From assembly GCF_001696455.1 (NCBI RefSeq), contig NZ_MAUJ01000005.1:1-64000 (forward strand): a stretch of 64,000 nucleotides of DNA, read 5' to 3'. The translations under genes were made by a program, and so were the position numbers. The notes beneath the pieces are model-generated. The model had not been told where the DNA came from. It made no database searches and saw nothing but the letters and a program-made list of their open reading frames with translations. Shown in pieces: positions 18,378 to 27,145 of this stretch (positions within the stretch are counted from its first letter, which is position 1; each line of letters opens with the position of its first letter). This stretch comes from Pseudoalteromonas luteoviolacea. Lineage in GTDB: Bacteria; Pseudomonadota; Gammaproteobacteria; Enterobacterales; Alteromonadaceae.

Positions 18378-21059
18378 TTACAGTGAACGCTGTACTTCAA
18401 CAGTTTCAAATACCTCAATCTGATCGCCAACTTTAACGTCGTTGTAGTTCTTAACACCGATACCACATTCCATGCCGTTACGAACTTCTTGAACGTCATC
18501 TTTAAAGCGACGAAGTGACTCAAGCTCACCTTCGTAGATAACAACGTTTTCACGAAGTACGCGGATTGGAGCGCTACGTTTAACGATACCTTCAGTAACC
18601 ATACAACCGGCAACTGCACCAATCTTAGGCGACTTGAACACGTCACGCACTTCAGCAAGACCAATGATCTCTTGCTTGAATTCAGGTGCAAGCATACCAG
18701 CCATCGCTTGTTTAACTTCTTCAATCAAGTCATAGATTACGCTGTAGTAGCGCAGATCTAAGTTTTCAGCTTCAATTACTTTACGCGCTGATGCATCTGC
18801 ACGAACGTTGAAACCTACGATGATTGCATTTGAAGCTGCAGCTAGTGTTGCATCTGTTTCTGTGATACCACCTACACCGCTACCGACGATCTTAACTTTA
18901 ACTTCGTCAGTCGATAGTTTAGTTAGTGAGTCTGAAATCGCTTCGATTGAACCTTGTACGTCCGCTTTAAGAACTACATTAACCTCAGAGATATCACCTT
19001 CAGTCATGTTAGTAAACATGTTCTCAAGTTTCGCTTTCTGCTGACGCGCAAGCTTCACTTCACGGAATTTACCTTGACGGTATAGAGCAACTTCACGTGC
19101 TTTACGCTCGTCTTTAACAACGGTTGCTTCATCACCAGCAGCAGGCACACCAGACAGACCTAAGATCTCTACAGGAATAGATGGACCAGCTTCAGTAATT
19201 TCTTTACCGTTTTCGTCTCTCATCGCACGTACACGACCGTACTCTAGACCACAAAGTACAATGTTACCTTGCTCTAGCGTACCAGCTTGTACAAGTACTG
19301 TTGCAACTGGACCACGACCTTTATCTAGACGTGACTCGATAACAACACCTTGCGCCATACCTTTTTCTGGTGCAGTCAGCTCTAGTAGCTCAGCTTGCAT
19401 CAGGATTGCTTCAAGAAGGTCGTCGATACCTAGGCCAGTTTTCGCAGAAATATGAACAAACTGCGTGTCACCGCCCCACTCTTCTGGAATAACATCCAAT
19501 TGAGCAAGTTCGTTCTTAACGCGATCTGGGTCGATGCCCTCTTTATCCATTTTGTTAACTGCGATAATAAGCGGTACTTCTGCTGCTTTTGCGTGTTGTA
19601 CAGCTTCTTTAGTCTGAGGCATTACACCATCATCTGCTGCAACAACAAGTACTACGATATCTGTCGCTTTCGCACCACGAGCACGCATCGACGTGAACGC
19701 CGCGTGTCCCGGAGTATCAAGGAAAGTGATCATGTTACCGTCAGTTTCTACGTGGTATGCACCAATGTGCTGTGTAATACCACCCGCTTCACCGTCAGCA
19801 ACTTTTGCTTTACGAATATAGTCTAGTGTTGACGTCTTACCGTGGTCAACGTGACCCATTACAGTAACAACTGGCGCACGAGGACCTACAGTCTCATCAG
19901 TATCACCGCGATCACTTAGTACTTTTTCTTCAAGCTCGTTTTCTTTGACGATGATAACCTTGTGACCCATTTCCTCTGCTACATACTGTGCAGTCTCTTG
20001 GTCGATCACTTGGTTGATAGTTACCATCTCGCCAAGCTTCATCAGGGTTTTAACAACTTCAGCACCTTTCACAGCCATGCGTGATGCAAGCTCTGATACT
20101 GTAATTGTTTCACTGATGCGCACTTCTTGTTTAACTTCTGCCGCTGGCTTTTGGAAGCCATGTTGAAGTGACGTTGGTGCTTTTAGCTTGCCTTTTTTAC
20201 CACGTGACTGCTGAGTATTCGTCTCTTTAGCTTGTGGCTTTTTCTTCTTCTTGCGACGTGCACTCTTTTCTTCACGTGCATCAGACTCATCTTCCGCTTC
20301 ACGCGCGAATGTAGACGTTGTCATATGGTGATCAGCCGAAGCTTCGCGACGCTTGCGCTCTTCTTCTTCAGCTTTCCAACGTGCTTCATTTTCTTCCGCT
20401 AGACGGCGAGCTTCTTCAGCTTGACGATTTGCTTCTTCTTCAGCTTTCTTTAAAGCTGCTGCTTCTGCTTCTGTACGAAGGCGTTCTGCTTCGATTTTCT
20501 CTTGCTCTTGTTGGGCGCTATCCACTTCTTTACTCTGCTGTTCTTTCGCTTGACGTTCTGCTTCTGCTTTACGTTTGGCTTCTTCTTTAGCTTTGCGCTC
20601 AGCTTCCTCTTTGGCTTTTCGTTCTGCCTCCTGTTGGGCATTACGTTCAGCTTCTTCTTTCGCTTTTTGCTCAGCTTCTTGTTGAGCTTTCAATTCTGCT
20701 TCTTTGCGCGCAGCTTCCTCTGCAGCTAAGCGTTCTTGCTCTTTTTGCTGCTCGATTGCGCTCTTTTTAACGTAAGTGCGCTTTTTACGTACTTCTACCT
20801 GAACCGATTTAGCTTTACCAGTAGAACCAGTAACACTTAAGGTACTCTTGCTTTTACGCTGAAGAGTCATACGCTCAGGGCCTTCAGAACCTGTACCACC
20901 ATGCTGCTTGCTCAAAAAGTCAAGCAGCTGGGCTTTTTCAGATTCACTGACCTGATCGCCTTTGGCTTTGGTGATCCCTGCATCTGTTAACTGCTGTAGT
21001 AATTTATCAACAGTTGTACCAATGTTCTCGGCTAGTTTCTCTATGCTCACGTCTGCCAT
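18378..21059 (-). CDS. infB: Translation initiation factor IF-2
   Basis: 893 residues, like E. coli IF2 (890). Order: N-terminal IF2 domain (~1-55); a highly charged linker (~95-290) of repeats rich in K, E, A and R; a second IF2-N module (~315-370); then the GTPase core. G motifs: GHVDHGKTS (G1, ~residue 402), DTPGHAAF (G3, ~448) and NKMDK (G4, ~502). Domains II-IV follow and bind fMet-tRNA. It delivers the initiator tRNA encoded at the head of this same operon. 26 bases separate it from nusA. The A/K/E repeats vary in number among strains. Confidence 0.97.
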   Translation of the reverse strand: MADVSIEKLAENIGTTVDKLLQQLTDAGITKAKGDQVSESEKAQLLDFLSKQHGGTGSEGPERMTLQRKSKSTLSVTGSTGKAKSVQVEVRKKRTYVKKSAIEQQKEQERLAAEEAARKEAELKAQQEAEQKAKEEAERNAQQEAERKAKEEAERKAKEEAKRKAEAERQAKEQQSKEVDSAQQEQEKIEAERLRTEAEAAALKKAEEEANRQAEEARRLAEENEARWKAEEEERKRREASADHHMTTSTFAREAEDESDAREEKSARRKKKKKPQAKETNTQQSRGKKGKLKAPTSLQHGFQKPAAEVKQEVRISETITVSELASRMAVKGAEVVKTLMKLGEMVTINQVIDQETAQYVAEEMGHKVIIVKENELEEKVLSDRGDTDETVGPRAPVVTVMGHVDHGKTSTLDYIRKAKVADGEAGGITQHIGAYHVETDGNMITFLDTPGHAAFTSMRARGAKATDIVVLVVAADDGVMPQTKEAVQHAKAAEVPLIIAVNKMDKEGIDPDRVKNELAQLDVIPEEWGGDTQFVHISAKTGLGIDDLLEAILMQAELLELTAPEKGMAQGVVIESRLDKGRGPVATVLVQAGTLEQGNIVLCGLEYGRVRAMRDENGKEITEAGPSIPVEILGLSGVPAAGDEATVVKDERKAREVALYRQGKFREVKLARQQKAKLENMFTNMTEGDISEVNVVLKADVQGSIEAISDSLTKLSTDEVKVKIVGSGVGGITETDATLAAASNAIIVGFNVRADASARKVIEAENLDLRYYSVIYDLIEEVKQAMAGMLAPEFKQEIIGLAEVRDVFKSPKIGAVAGCMVTEGIVKRSAPIRVLRENVVIYEGELESLRRFKDDVQEVRNGMECGIGVKNYNDVKVGDQIEVFETVEVQRSL

Positions 21060-21085
21060 ATTATGCGTTACCTCCCGTTAATAAA

Positions 21086-22585
21086 CTACTCTTCACTAAA
21101 CCAGCAAATATTACGAGCTGCCATAATAAAGTCGCCCGCTTGCTGTTCAGATAATTCAGTGATCTCAACTAATTCGTCGATACCTTGCTCTGCTAAATCT
21201 TCTAGGGTGATTACGCCTTTGCTCGCCATCACAAATGCTAAATGACGGTCAAGACCTTCAAGGTCTAGCAAGTCTTGTGCAGGCTCTGCACCTTCTAAAG
21301 ACTCTTCATCACGCAACGCTTTGGTTGTCAATGCATCTTTAGCACGCTTACGTAGTTCTTCAACAGTCTCTTCGTCAAGACCTTGAATTTCTAAGAACTC
21401 AGCAACCGGTACATAAGCGACTTCTTCAAGCGTAGAGAAACCTTCGTTGATCAGGAACTGAGCAAAGTCGTCATCAATATCTAAGTTATCAGTAAACAAA
21501 CTGATAAGCTTATCAGACTCTTCTGCGTTCTTACGCTCCATGTCTTCAACCGTCATCACGTTAAGTTCCCAGCCAGTCAACTGACTTGCAAGACGCACGT
21601 TTTGACCGTTACGACCAATCGCTTGTGCTAGGTTATCTGCTTCTACCGCAATTTCCATTGTGCGAGAATCTTCATCCATCACAATTGATGCAACCTCTGC
21701 AGGCGCCATAGCATTAATAACGAACTGTGCAGGGTTGTCGTCATATAATACTATATCAACGCGCTCTCCGCCTAGTTCCGTAGAAACGGCCTGTACACGT
21801 GCACCACGCATACCAACACACGCACCTACTGGGTCGATACGCTTGTCATTAGACTTAACTGCAATTTTCGCTCGAGAACCTGGATCACGTGCAGCGCCTT
21901 TAAGCTCGATCATCTCTTCGCCAATCTCTGGCACTTCGATTCTGAACAGCTCCATCAGCATCTCAGGCTTTGAACGAGTCACAAATAATTGTGCACCACG
22001 TGCTTCAGGCTTAACTTCGTATAGTAAACCACGAACACGGTCGCCAGGTCTGAAGCTCTCGCGTGGTAACATATCTTCACGGTAGATAACCGCTTCTGCA
22101 TTGTTACCAAGATCAATGACGACAGTGTCACGTGATGCTTTCTTTACGACACCAGTAACTAACTCACCTTTTTGATCTTTGTACGCATCAACAACTAGCG
22201 CACGCTCAGCTTCACGTACTTTTTGTACGATAACTTGCTTCGCCATTTGTGTGGTAATACGGTCAAACTGAATTGATTCAATTTGCTCTTCAACATAATC
22301 ACCAAGCTGCAAATCAGGTTCTTCTACCTGCGCTGCTTCAATTGTGATTTCAGAATATGGGTTTTCAAGTGAACCATCTTCCAAAGGTTCAGCCACTTGC
22401 CAACGACGGAAAGTATCGTATTCACCCGTTTTTCTGTCGATAGAAACACGGACTTCAATCTCACCATCGTGCTTTTTCTTTGTAGCAGTCGCCAGTGCGA
22501 ACTCTAACGCTTCAAAAATTTTCTCTCTTGGGACTGCTTTTTCATTGGATACAGCTTCTGCAACCAACAAGATCTCTTTTGCCAT
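21086..22585 (-). CDS. nusA: Transcription termination/antitermination factor NusA
   Basis: 499 residues, the usual length. Starts [21 protein letters not shown]. An N-terminal RNA polymerase-binding domain (~1-130) is followed by S1 (~135-200; [21 protein letters not shown]), KH1 and KH2 (~230-345; [20 protein letters not shown]), then two acidic helix-hairpin-helix repeats (~365-495) as in gammaproteobacteria. It controls pausing, Rho-independent termination and rRNA antitermination through boxA. Eleven codons of the longer frame upstream are excluded because the family start is at 22585. Confidence 0.97.
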   Translation of the reverse strand: MAKEILLVAEAVSNEKAVPREKIFEALEFALATATKKKHDGEIEVRVSIDRKTGEYDTFRRWQVAEPLEDGSLENPYSEITIEAAQVEEPDLQLGDYVEEQIESIQFDRITTQMAKQVIVQKVREAERALVVDAYKDQKGELVTGVVKKASRDTVVIDLGNNAEAVIYREDMLPRESFRPGDRVRGLLYEVKPEARGAQLFVTRSKPEMLMELFRIEVPEIGEEMIELKGAARDPGSRAKIAVKSNDKRIDPVGACVGMRGARVQAVSTELGGERVDIVLYDDNPAQFVINAMAPAEVASIVMDEDSRTMEIAVEADNLAQAIGRNGQNVRLASQLTGWELNVMTVEDMERKNAEESDKLISLFTDNLDIDDDFAQFLINEGFSTLEEVAYVPVAEFLEIQGLDEETVEELRKRAKDALTTKALRDEESLEGAEPAQDLLDLEGLDRHLAFVMASKGVITLEDLAEQGIDELVEITELSEQQAGDFIMAARNICWFSEE

Positions 22586-22624
22586 AGGTTTTGCCTCGCT
22601 TGCCCTGGTCCTTCGCACTCAATC

Positions 22625-23080
22625 TTAAAATTTGGCGATGATATTAGCTCGTTCGATATTGCCAAGCATAATAAGATGCTCTTGCCCATCGACCGTTAGC
22701 GTAATCATATCGCCATTAACTGCTACTAGATCACCTTTGAAATTACGGCGACCATCTTGTGGAAGCTTCGTACGTAAACGTACTTCTTCACCTTGCGCTT
22801 CCTCATAATGAGCTTGTTTGAATAATGGTCTATCAACACCTGGTGAAGACACTTCTAAGTTATATTCATTTGTAATGGGATCTTCTACATCCAAAATAGC
22901 ACTCACCTGACGGCTGACTTCCGCGCAATCATCAACATTAATGCCATTTTCGTGTTCAATATAAACTCTAAGTGTAGAATGACGTCCAGCTTGTACAAAC
23001 TCTAGACCACGTAGCTCATAGCCACAGGCTTCAACAGCCGGCTCTAGCATCGCAGTTAAATCTTGCTCGAGTTTTGACAC
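22625..23080 (-). CDS. rimP: Ribosome maturation factor RimP
   Basis: 151 residues, two domains: alpha/beta (~1-80; GYELRGLEFVQAGRHSTLRVYI) and a C-terminal Sm-like barrel (~90-150). The conserved motif LEVSSPGVDRPLF is near residue 84. It helps the S12-dependent step of 30S maturation. The start codon is GTG, supported by a strong GGAGG seven bases upstream. First protein gene of the superoperon. Confidence 0.95.
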   Translation of the reverse strand: MSKLEQDLTAMLEPAVEACGYELRGLEFVQAGRHSTLRVYIEHENGINVDDCAEVSRQVSAILDVEDPITNEYNLEVSSPGVDRPLFKQAHYEEAQGEEVRLRTKLPQDGRRNFKGDLVAVNGDMITLTVDGQEHLIMLGNIERANIIAKF

Positions 23081-23100
23081 AAATTACCTCCATACAAACA

Positions 23101-23120
23101 AAAAAAGGGCTCATAGCCCC
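23101..23120 (-). terminator. Terminator/attenuator in the rimP leader
   Basis: Minus strand GGGGCTATGAGCCC followed by a run of T. It lies just upstream of the rimP ribosome binding site, so it could terminate tRNA-initiated transcripts and reduce flow into rimP-nusA. NusA is known to autoregulate this operon; a leader terminator fits that idea (inference). Confidence 0.7.
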
Positions 23121-23339
23121 ATAAATTCAGCTGTTCGCTCTTGGGCCCAAATTGCTATTATCTAGCACCAGACACAACAACGCCCCGAACCAAGCGGGGC
23201 GTCACACCAAAAACAAACTGTGTGGCCAAAGGCCGAGCTTGGTTGCGGGCTGTATCAGCCTAAATTAAGCTTGCGCTTAAACGCAAAACGCGCATTACGA
23301 AGAATGCGCGACCTTAAGAAATTCAGCGATTTCTTACAT
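23121..23339 (-). other. Structured leader between initiator tRNA and rimP
   Basis: About 220 bases without a gene, read on the minus strand after the tRNA. It is a chain of hairpins: 23315-23336 (8-bp stem, 6-base loop), 23289-23310 (CGCGCATT/AATGCGCG), a smaller TTGCG/CGCAA stem near 23270-23285, a GGCC-AAA-GGCC stem near 23224-23233, and 23180-23202 (ACGCCCCG/CGGGGCGT). The first may guide 3' processing of the tRNA. Within it, TTGGTTGCGGG (near 23239-23249) repeats the 3' end of the tRNA. Confidence 0.6.
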
Positions 23340-23416
<77 letters not shown>

Positions 23417-23451
23417 TCCATATGCAGTGCTACACTGCTCAATTGGCGAGT

Positions 23452-23480
23452 ATTATAGAGATTGTTCCATTAATACGCAA
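23452..23480 (-). promoter_or_regulatory. Promoter of the metY-rimP-nusA-infB operon
   Basis: Minus strand TTGCGT (23475-23480), a 17-base spacer and a perfect TATAAT (23452-23457). The -10 box ends 36 bases before the tRNA 5' end. Confidence 0.75.
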
Positions 23481-23619
23481 CCACAAACTAGATAAATTCA
23501 AAACCAGCAACAACTGCATCGATTAGACAAAAAGGCTTTAACAATCATTAACATTGGACCTTTGTACCCAATCAATATCCATATATAATTCACTTTTATT
23601 ACAATCAGGAGAAGTTTAT

Positions 23620-24405
23620 ATGAAAAACAAAACAGTCCAGTTGACCTTAGCAGTCTTGTCATCAGCTTTATTTAGTGGCGCTGTTGTAGCCAATTCTTGC
23701 GCGAGCGCAGGACCTCAAACCCCACGTGATATTGATAACCTTCACGGCGAAAACAAGCGTATTTTTAGTCTGGCGCCACCTTCTGAACAAATGAACCTAT
23801 GTAATATTCACTTCCATAAAAATGCGGAACACAAAGCCAAAGATTTCTCGGTGTTTGCTGGCGATGGAAAATACGGTGGCTATCAATGTAATGCAACCGC
23901 AGACCTAACCCCAGCAGAGCTACGCGCACCAAAGGGCAAAGTATGTAAAAACGTAAAACCAGGTGACACCATTGAAGTCCATTGGGTACACAGTTCTTGT
24001 GATGTGAAACCAGGGAAGGGGTTGGGCTCTTGCTTAAATGACCAATGCGCTAACCCAGATTTACGTGTAGAGACGCAAGTATTTCTTGTGGTCAACGATG
24101 AAGATGCTCTGGACTTCAATGATTTATCGTACGATGGTAACGTTGCCAATGGCTACCACCAGCCGAAACATATCCCTGACAATACAGGTAAGCCAGTTGA
24201 ATTCTTAGGCTCTACAACAGGCCCTAGTTATAACGACAAGCAATGCTCACCATTACAAGTGACGTGGAGTGTTCGTCCTGCTTGTGCAAAGATAGACATT
24301 AATAGTTTGGCCCAGTGGTGCGAAGACAATGTATTTGAAGAAGATCATGCGCACGGTGTTAGAGAGCTAGTCACAGATCCTAAGCTACTGTCTCCTATCA
24401 ATTAA
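23620..24405 (+). CDS. Exported delta-class carbonic anhydrase-like protein
   Basis: 261 residues. Signal peptide (~1-24; cleavage near VVANS). The segment NLCNIHFHKNAEHK (residues ~66-79) resembles the zinc-ligand region of delta carbonic anhydrases (two His in HFH, third ligand near AEH). EVHWVHSSC follows at ~120. Eight or more cysteines suggest disulfides. Delta-type enzymes (first known from diatom TWCA1) also occur in marine gammaproteobacteria. It would hydrate CO2 in the periplasm or outside. The start at 23620 is fixed by AGGAG nine bases upstream; a longer frame (from 23554) would bury the signal peptide. Single gene with its own terminator. Confidence 0.75.
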   Translation: MKNKTVQLTLAVLSSALFSGAVVANSCASAGPQTPRDIDNLHGENKRIFSLAPPSEQMNLCNIHFHKNAEHKAKDFSVFAGDGKYGGYQCNATADLTPAELRAPKGKVCKNVKPGDTIEVHWVHSSCDVKPGKGLGSCLNDQCANPDLRVETQVFLVVNDEDALDFNDLSYDGNVANGYHQPKHIPDNTGKPVEFLGSTTGPSYNDKQCSPLQVTWSVRPACAKIDINSLAQWCEDNVFEEDHAHGVRELVTDPKLLSPIN

Positions 24406-24418
24406 TTGACGGCTTATC

Positions 24419-24445
24419 GTAGAAGTGTACACAGTGCACTTCTAC
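24419..24445 (+). terminator. Intrinsic terminator after the carbonic anhydrase gene
   Basis: GTAGAAGTG, loop, CACTTCTAC: a 9-bp stem starting 13 bases past the stop codon, followed by the T-rich ATTTCTTTGTTGTTTTGTTT. Confidence 0.75.
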
Positions 24446-24626
24446 ATTTCTTTGTTGTTTTGTTTGCAATAGCAAAAATTTCCTGCCTATACTCAAAGTT
24501 AGGGCCTAGTTTAAAGTAAAATAACACGGCACCGACGAGAAGAATTTCCCAAGTTTTTTACGTTTTGTTAGTTGTACCGGATTGGATTATGACGAAACAA
24601 ATTTGATTTAAACTTGAGCACGGATC

Positions 24627-24650
24627 CGCTCTAATCGTATTGGAGCGATT
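24627..24650 (+). promoter_or_regulatory. Hairpin burying the ribosome binding site of the globin-like gene
   Basis: CGCTCTAAT (24627-24635), loop CGT, ATTGGAGCG (24639-24647): nine pairs including one G-U. The Shine-Dalgarno GGAG (24642-24645) lies wholly in the 3' arm and the ATG follows four bases later. If it forms in the mRNA, translation would be blocked until it melts or is bound. Confidence 0.5.
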
Positions 24651-25124
24651 ATGAGTATTTCACCTTACCAATATCAATTACTTAGCCAGACTTTCACCAC
24701 AATAAAGCCAAATTTTCATTGCTTTTGTGTGAGCTTTAACCATCGGTTGAGTATGCATCCAATGTCAATGCATATTCCTTCTGCTGAGCATCAAATTCTA
24801 GCCATCGAGTATCAATTAAGAGCCTTTATTCAGCAAAGCTTACTTCGTATCGCAAACCAAAAAGAACTATGCAGTTATATTGTTGAGAACATAGCATCTA
24901 TTAAAGCACTCAGACCGTCTGCATGTGACATTAAAATACTATGCAACTGTTTTTTAGACACACTAAAAGTTCACTTAGGTAAACAATTCACGTTGGCCGT
25001 TCGCAATGCTTGGAAACGCGCCTTACACATTATTGCAAATGTACTGAAGTCAGAACTATTTGGCATGACAAACGTCGTTTACCTCGAGCAGTTTAGATTG
25101 AAGAGGCAATTACACCACTCCTAA
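24651..25124 (+). CDS. Divergent globin-like protein
   Basis: 157 residues, no signal peptide. The helical pattern follows single-domain bacterial globins. An A/B-helix-like start (LSQTFTTIKPNFHCFCVSFNH, quoted in part: FTTIKPNFHCF) leads into a short turn with MHIPS where globins have LF(P). The C-terminal segment LKVHLGKQFTLAVRNAWKRA (residues ~104-123) matches the G/H region (LGxxxTxxVxxAWxxA). No histidine is found where the proximal haem ligand (F8) should be (~85-100); the only C-terminal histidines are outside that place. So it may not bind haem in the normal way, or may be a sensor-type globin fold. Cytoplasmic. Followed 65 bases later by a lipoprotein gene. Confidence 0.55.
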   Translation: MSISPYQYQLLSQTFTTIKPNFHCFCVSFNHRLSMHPMSMHIPSAEHQILAIEYQLRAFIQQSLLRIANQKELCSYIVENIASIKALRPSACDIKILCNCFLDTLKVHLGKQFTLAVRNAWKRALHIIANVLKSELFGMTNVVYLEQFRLKRQLHHS

Positions 25125-25189
25125 TCAAGGTGACATTCTAAAAAGGAAGCATTAGACTGGCCCTAAATTAGGTTATTTTAGGTGAGTTT

Positions 25190-25696
25190 ATGAAACGTAT
25201 CGCTATTTTAATGGGTCTGAGCGCTGTATTTGCGACTGGATGTGATGTATTTGAAGACTCCAAAGCCCAAATTGAAGCACAATACCTGTCTGAAAACCAA
25301 GAGTTACAGGCTGTAATCGAGCAAATTCGTGAACAAGGCTTAGAAGCGATGAGTCAAAGCGCTCAAGCAGGTTCATTGGCTGGCTGTGTTGTAGGAAAAC
25401 TAGATGGTGACCCTATGGGTGCTTTGGTTGAGGTCGAAGGTGCACTACAAGACAGTGCCAGTGTTGCCGATTTAGCTAACTCCATAGCGAGTTTAGGTGA
25501 CCAAGAGATCAGTTTAGAAACGATACCTGAGTTACTAAAAGCAGGAGCAGAGACCGTTACTTATTTGAAGACGCTGCTAGATACTTATGACCTTGCTGAA
25601 TTACAAAGCCAATTTGGCACTTTACTGGAACAAGGACAAACTAAAACAGAAGATATCGGTACACATTTACGCGGCTTAATCGAACAGTGTAACTAA
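25190..25696 (+). CDS. Predicted lipoprotein of unknown function
   Basis: 168 residues. Lipoprotein signal with lipobox ATGC (cysteine 18); residue +2 is Asp, which in enterobacteria favours retention in the inner membrane. The mature part is acidic and helical, with two further cysteines (SLAGCVV and the C-terminal IEQCN) that could form a disulfide. No family recognised. Single gene between the globin-like gene and a convergent DUF3019 gene. Confidence 0.7.
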   Translation: MKRIAILMGLSAVFATGCDVFEDSKAQIEAQYLSENQELQAVIEQIREQGLEAMSQSAQAGSLAGCVVGKLDGDPMGALVEVEGALQDSASVADLANSIASLGDQEISLETIPELLKAGAETVTYLKTLLDTYDLAELQSQFGTLLEQGQTKTEDIGTHLRGLIEQCN

Positions 25697-25709
25697 CTTA
25701 CCAAGTCAA

Positions 25710-25741
25710 AATGCTCAGCCGTCCAACTCGCGCTGAGCATT
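25710..25741. terminator. Terminator-like hairpin between convergent genes
   Basis: AATGCTCAGC, 12-base loop, GCTGAGCATT. A perfect 10-bp stem placed between the ends of the lipoprotein gene and the DUF3019 gene. The flanking T-runs are weak. Confidence 0.6.
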
Positions 25742-25759
25742 CGCTTCTATAATCATGGG

Positions 25760-26152
25760 TTAAAACAGTCTCCAACGACGCTTTTTAGCGCGCACTTTAT
25801 GCACCCAGTTTACTTCGATAGTCGTAACTGCAAGCGTGTCACTCTGAGCTTTTGATATGAGCTCATAGCTAACACTCTCGGCAGAACCAAAGTTCAATGT
25901 ATATTCAAAATTTGCAGTATTGGCCCAACACTGAATAATTCGCTTTGATTCACTCTCTCTAAGGCAATAATCACCCGCTTGTGGTGCTGAAATTTCGAAA
26001 ATCACATCAGCGTAGCAGGTACGTCCTTGGTTAAGAGCAACACATTTACTGGGTGTCGCGTTGAGTATTCCTTTACGTTGTTCCTTTGCTGATAAACTCA
26101 ATGATATCAACACGAAGAACATTAAAATTACCTGAGTGAGTCTAAAATACAT
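25760..26152 (-). CDS. DUF3019 family exported protein
   Basis: 130 residues with a signal peptide (~1-22). Pattern: PSKCVALNQGRTCYADVIFE (residues ~34-53), YCLRE, IIQCW and the terminal WVHKVRAKKRRWRLF (~116-130), with two conserved cysteine pairs. This is the DUF3019 signature, a small periplasmic family of Alteromonadales often found beside MipA genes and a two-component system. Function unknown. It overlaps the upstream MipA gene by 11 bases, so the pair is coupled. No sensor kinase or response regulator is adjacent here. Confidence 0.82.
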   Translation of the reverse strand: MYFRLTQVILMFFVLISLSLSAKEQRKGILNATPSKCVALNQGRTCYADVIFEISAPQAGDYCLRESESKRIIQCWANTANFEYTLNFGSAESVSYELISKAQSDTLAVTTIEVNWVHKVRAKKRRWRLF

Positions 26153-26960
26153 ATTTCACTCCAGTAAAGATGACACGAGCATAGTTAGAATCAATCAATG
26201 GACTGCTTTTAACCCCACCCGAGCCGACTAATACCGACACGCCAGCACTGTAAACCCAATCTTGAGCAATTGGATAGTTTAACTGGGTCTGTACAAACGC
26301 TGTTGCGCCATCCCCTGCGGTAAAACCATATAAGTAATCATTTACCTCAGATTGGTCAACACCATAAAAGTAATCATTAAAATTTTGTGAGTAGTAGTTG
26401 GCGCCAAAGTTTAGCCATAGGTCCCAGTTTCTCAATTCAAAGTTGCGCGTTGCCTCAACATGAAAAACCCACCCATTTGACTCCCCCAAAACATCATAAA
26501 CAAGTTCGACAACGGTTAAGTACTCGCCAATGTTTTGGTAATACGCAAAACCAATAGACTGATCAACTTTGCGCTTTTTAATGCCTTCTAGCTCTTTTAC
26601 TTTATCATCGTTGGAGTAGTAACCGTTTTCCGAAAAAGGGATCTGGTAATTACCAAAAATGACATCGAGCCCCCAACCTTCTCGTTGAACCAATTGATAG
26701 CCTAAATCAGACCCACCAAAAAAGTCCCCAGAATGAGTATTAAGGTAAAAATTCTTATACTGAAGTTTTGCATCAATCAGTGGAGCAAGAGAAGAAAACT
26801 CATGTTTAGCACCTATCAACTTGGGTAATTTCGTATTCACATAGAACGCACCCAAGCTCAATTGCCATTCAAAATCTTCCTCATCATACCAAGGCTCAGC
26901 GTGAACCCTCCCCGTGATGGCTAAACACGCAGCAAAGATCACATATAGTATTATTTTCAT
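26142..26960 (-). CDS. MipA/OmpV family outer-membrane protein
   Basis: 272 residues. Signal peptide (~1-21), then beta strands with alternating aromatic residues and a C-terminal phenylalanine (VIFTGVKYVF), typical of BamA-recognised barrels. The family start WQLSLGAFYVNTKLP and the segment GWGLDVIFGNY fit MipA/OmpV. E. coli MipA is a scaffold for murein synthase and hydrolase; OmpV-type members may be porins. Transcribed with the DUF3019 gene. Confidence 0.82.
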   Translation of the reverse strand: MKIILYVIFAACLAITGRVHAEPWYDEEDFEWQLSLGAFYVNTKLPKLIGAKHEFSSLAPLIDAKLQYKNFYLNTHSGDFFGGSDLGYQLVQREGWGLDVIFGNYQIPFSENGYYSNDDKVKELEGIKKRKVDQSIGFAYYQNIGEYLTVVELVYDVLGESNGWVFHVEATRNFELRNWDLWLNFGANYYSQNFNDYFYGVDQSEVNDYLYGFTAGDGATAFVQTQLNYPIAQDWVYSAGVSVLVGSGGVKSSPLIDSNYARVIFTGVKYVF

Positions 26961-27145
26961 TGTTAATTATCTTTTTTACGCAGATTTTGTGCCTATATTA
27001 AGTCCCAGATCATACCTGAGCACTTCTCATCCAACAAGAAAACATTTCTCAATTCAACAATTAACATTTTTTAAATCATTCTGTCACAAATAAATTTTTA
27101 AATGCGTCTTCTCACAATCGAGTAATCATTCAAATCGAGGATATA

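Noticed and set aside
20400..20780. Repetitive stretch that looked like a DNA repeat array
   Set aside because: It is the K/E/A-rich linker of IF-2, coded in frame and with varying codons; not a CRISPR or tandem DNA repeat element.
14082..22689. Many long frames on the opposite strand of pnp, rpsO, truB, infB and nusA
   Set aside because: They mirror the strong codon bias of the real genes, show no domain pattern, and lack ribosome sites.
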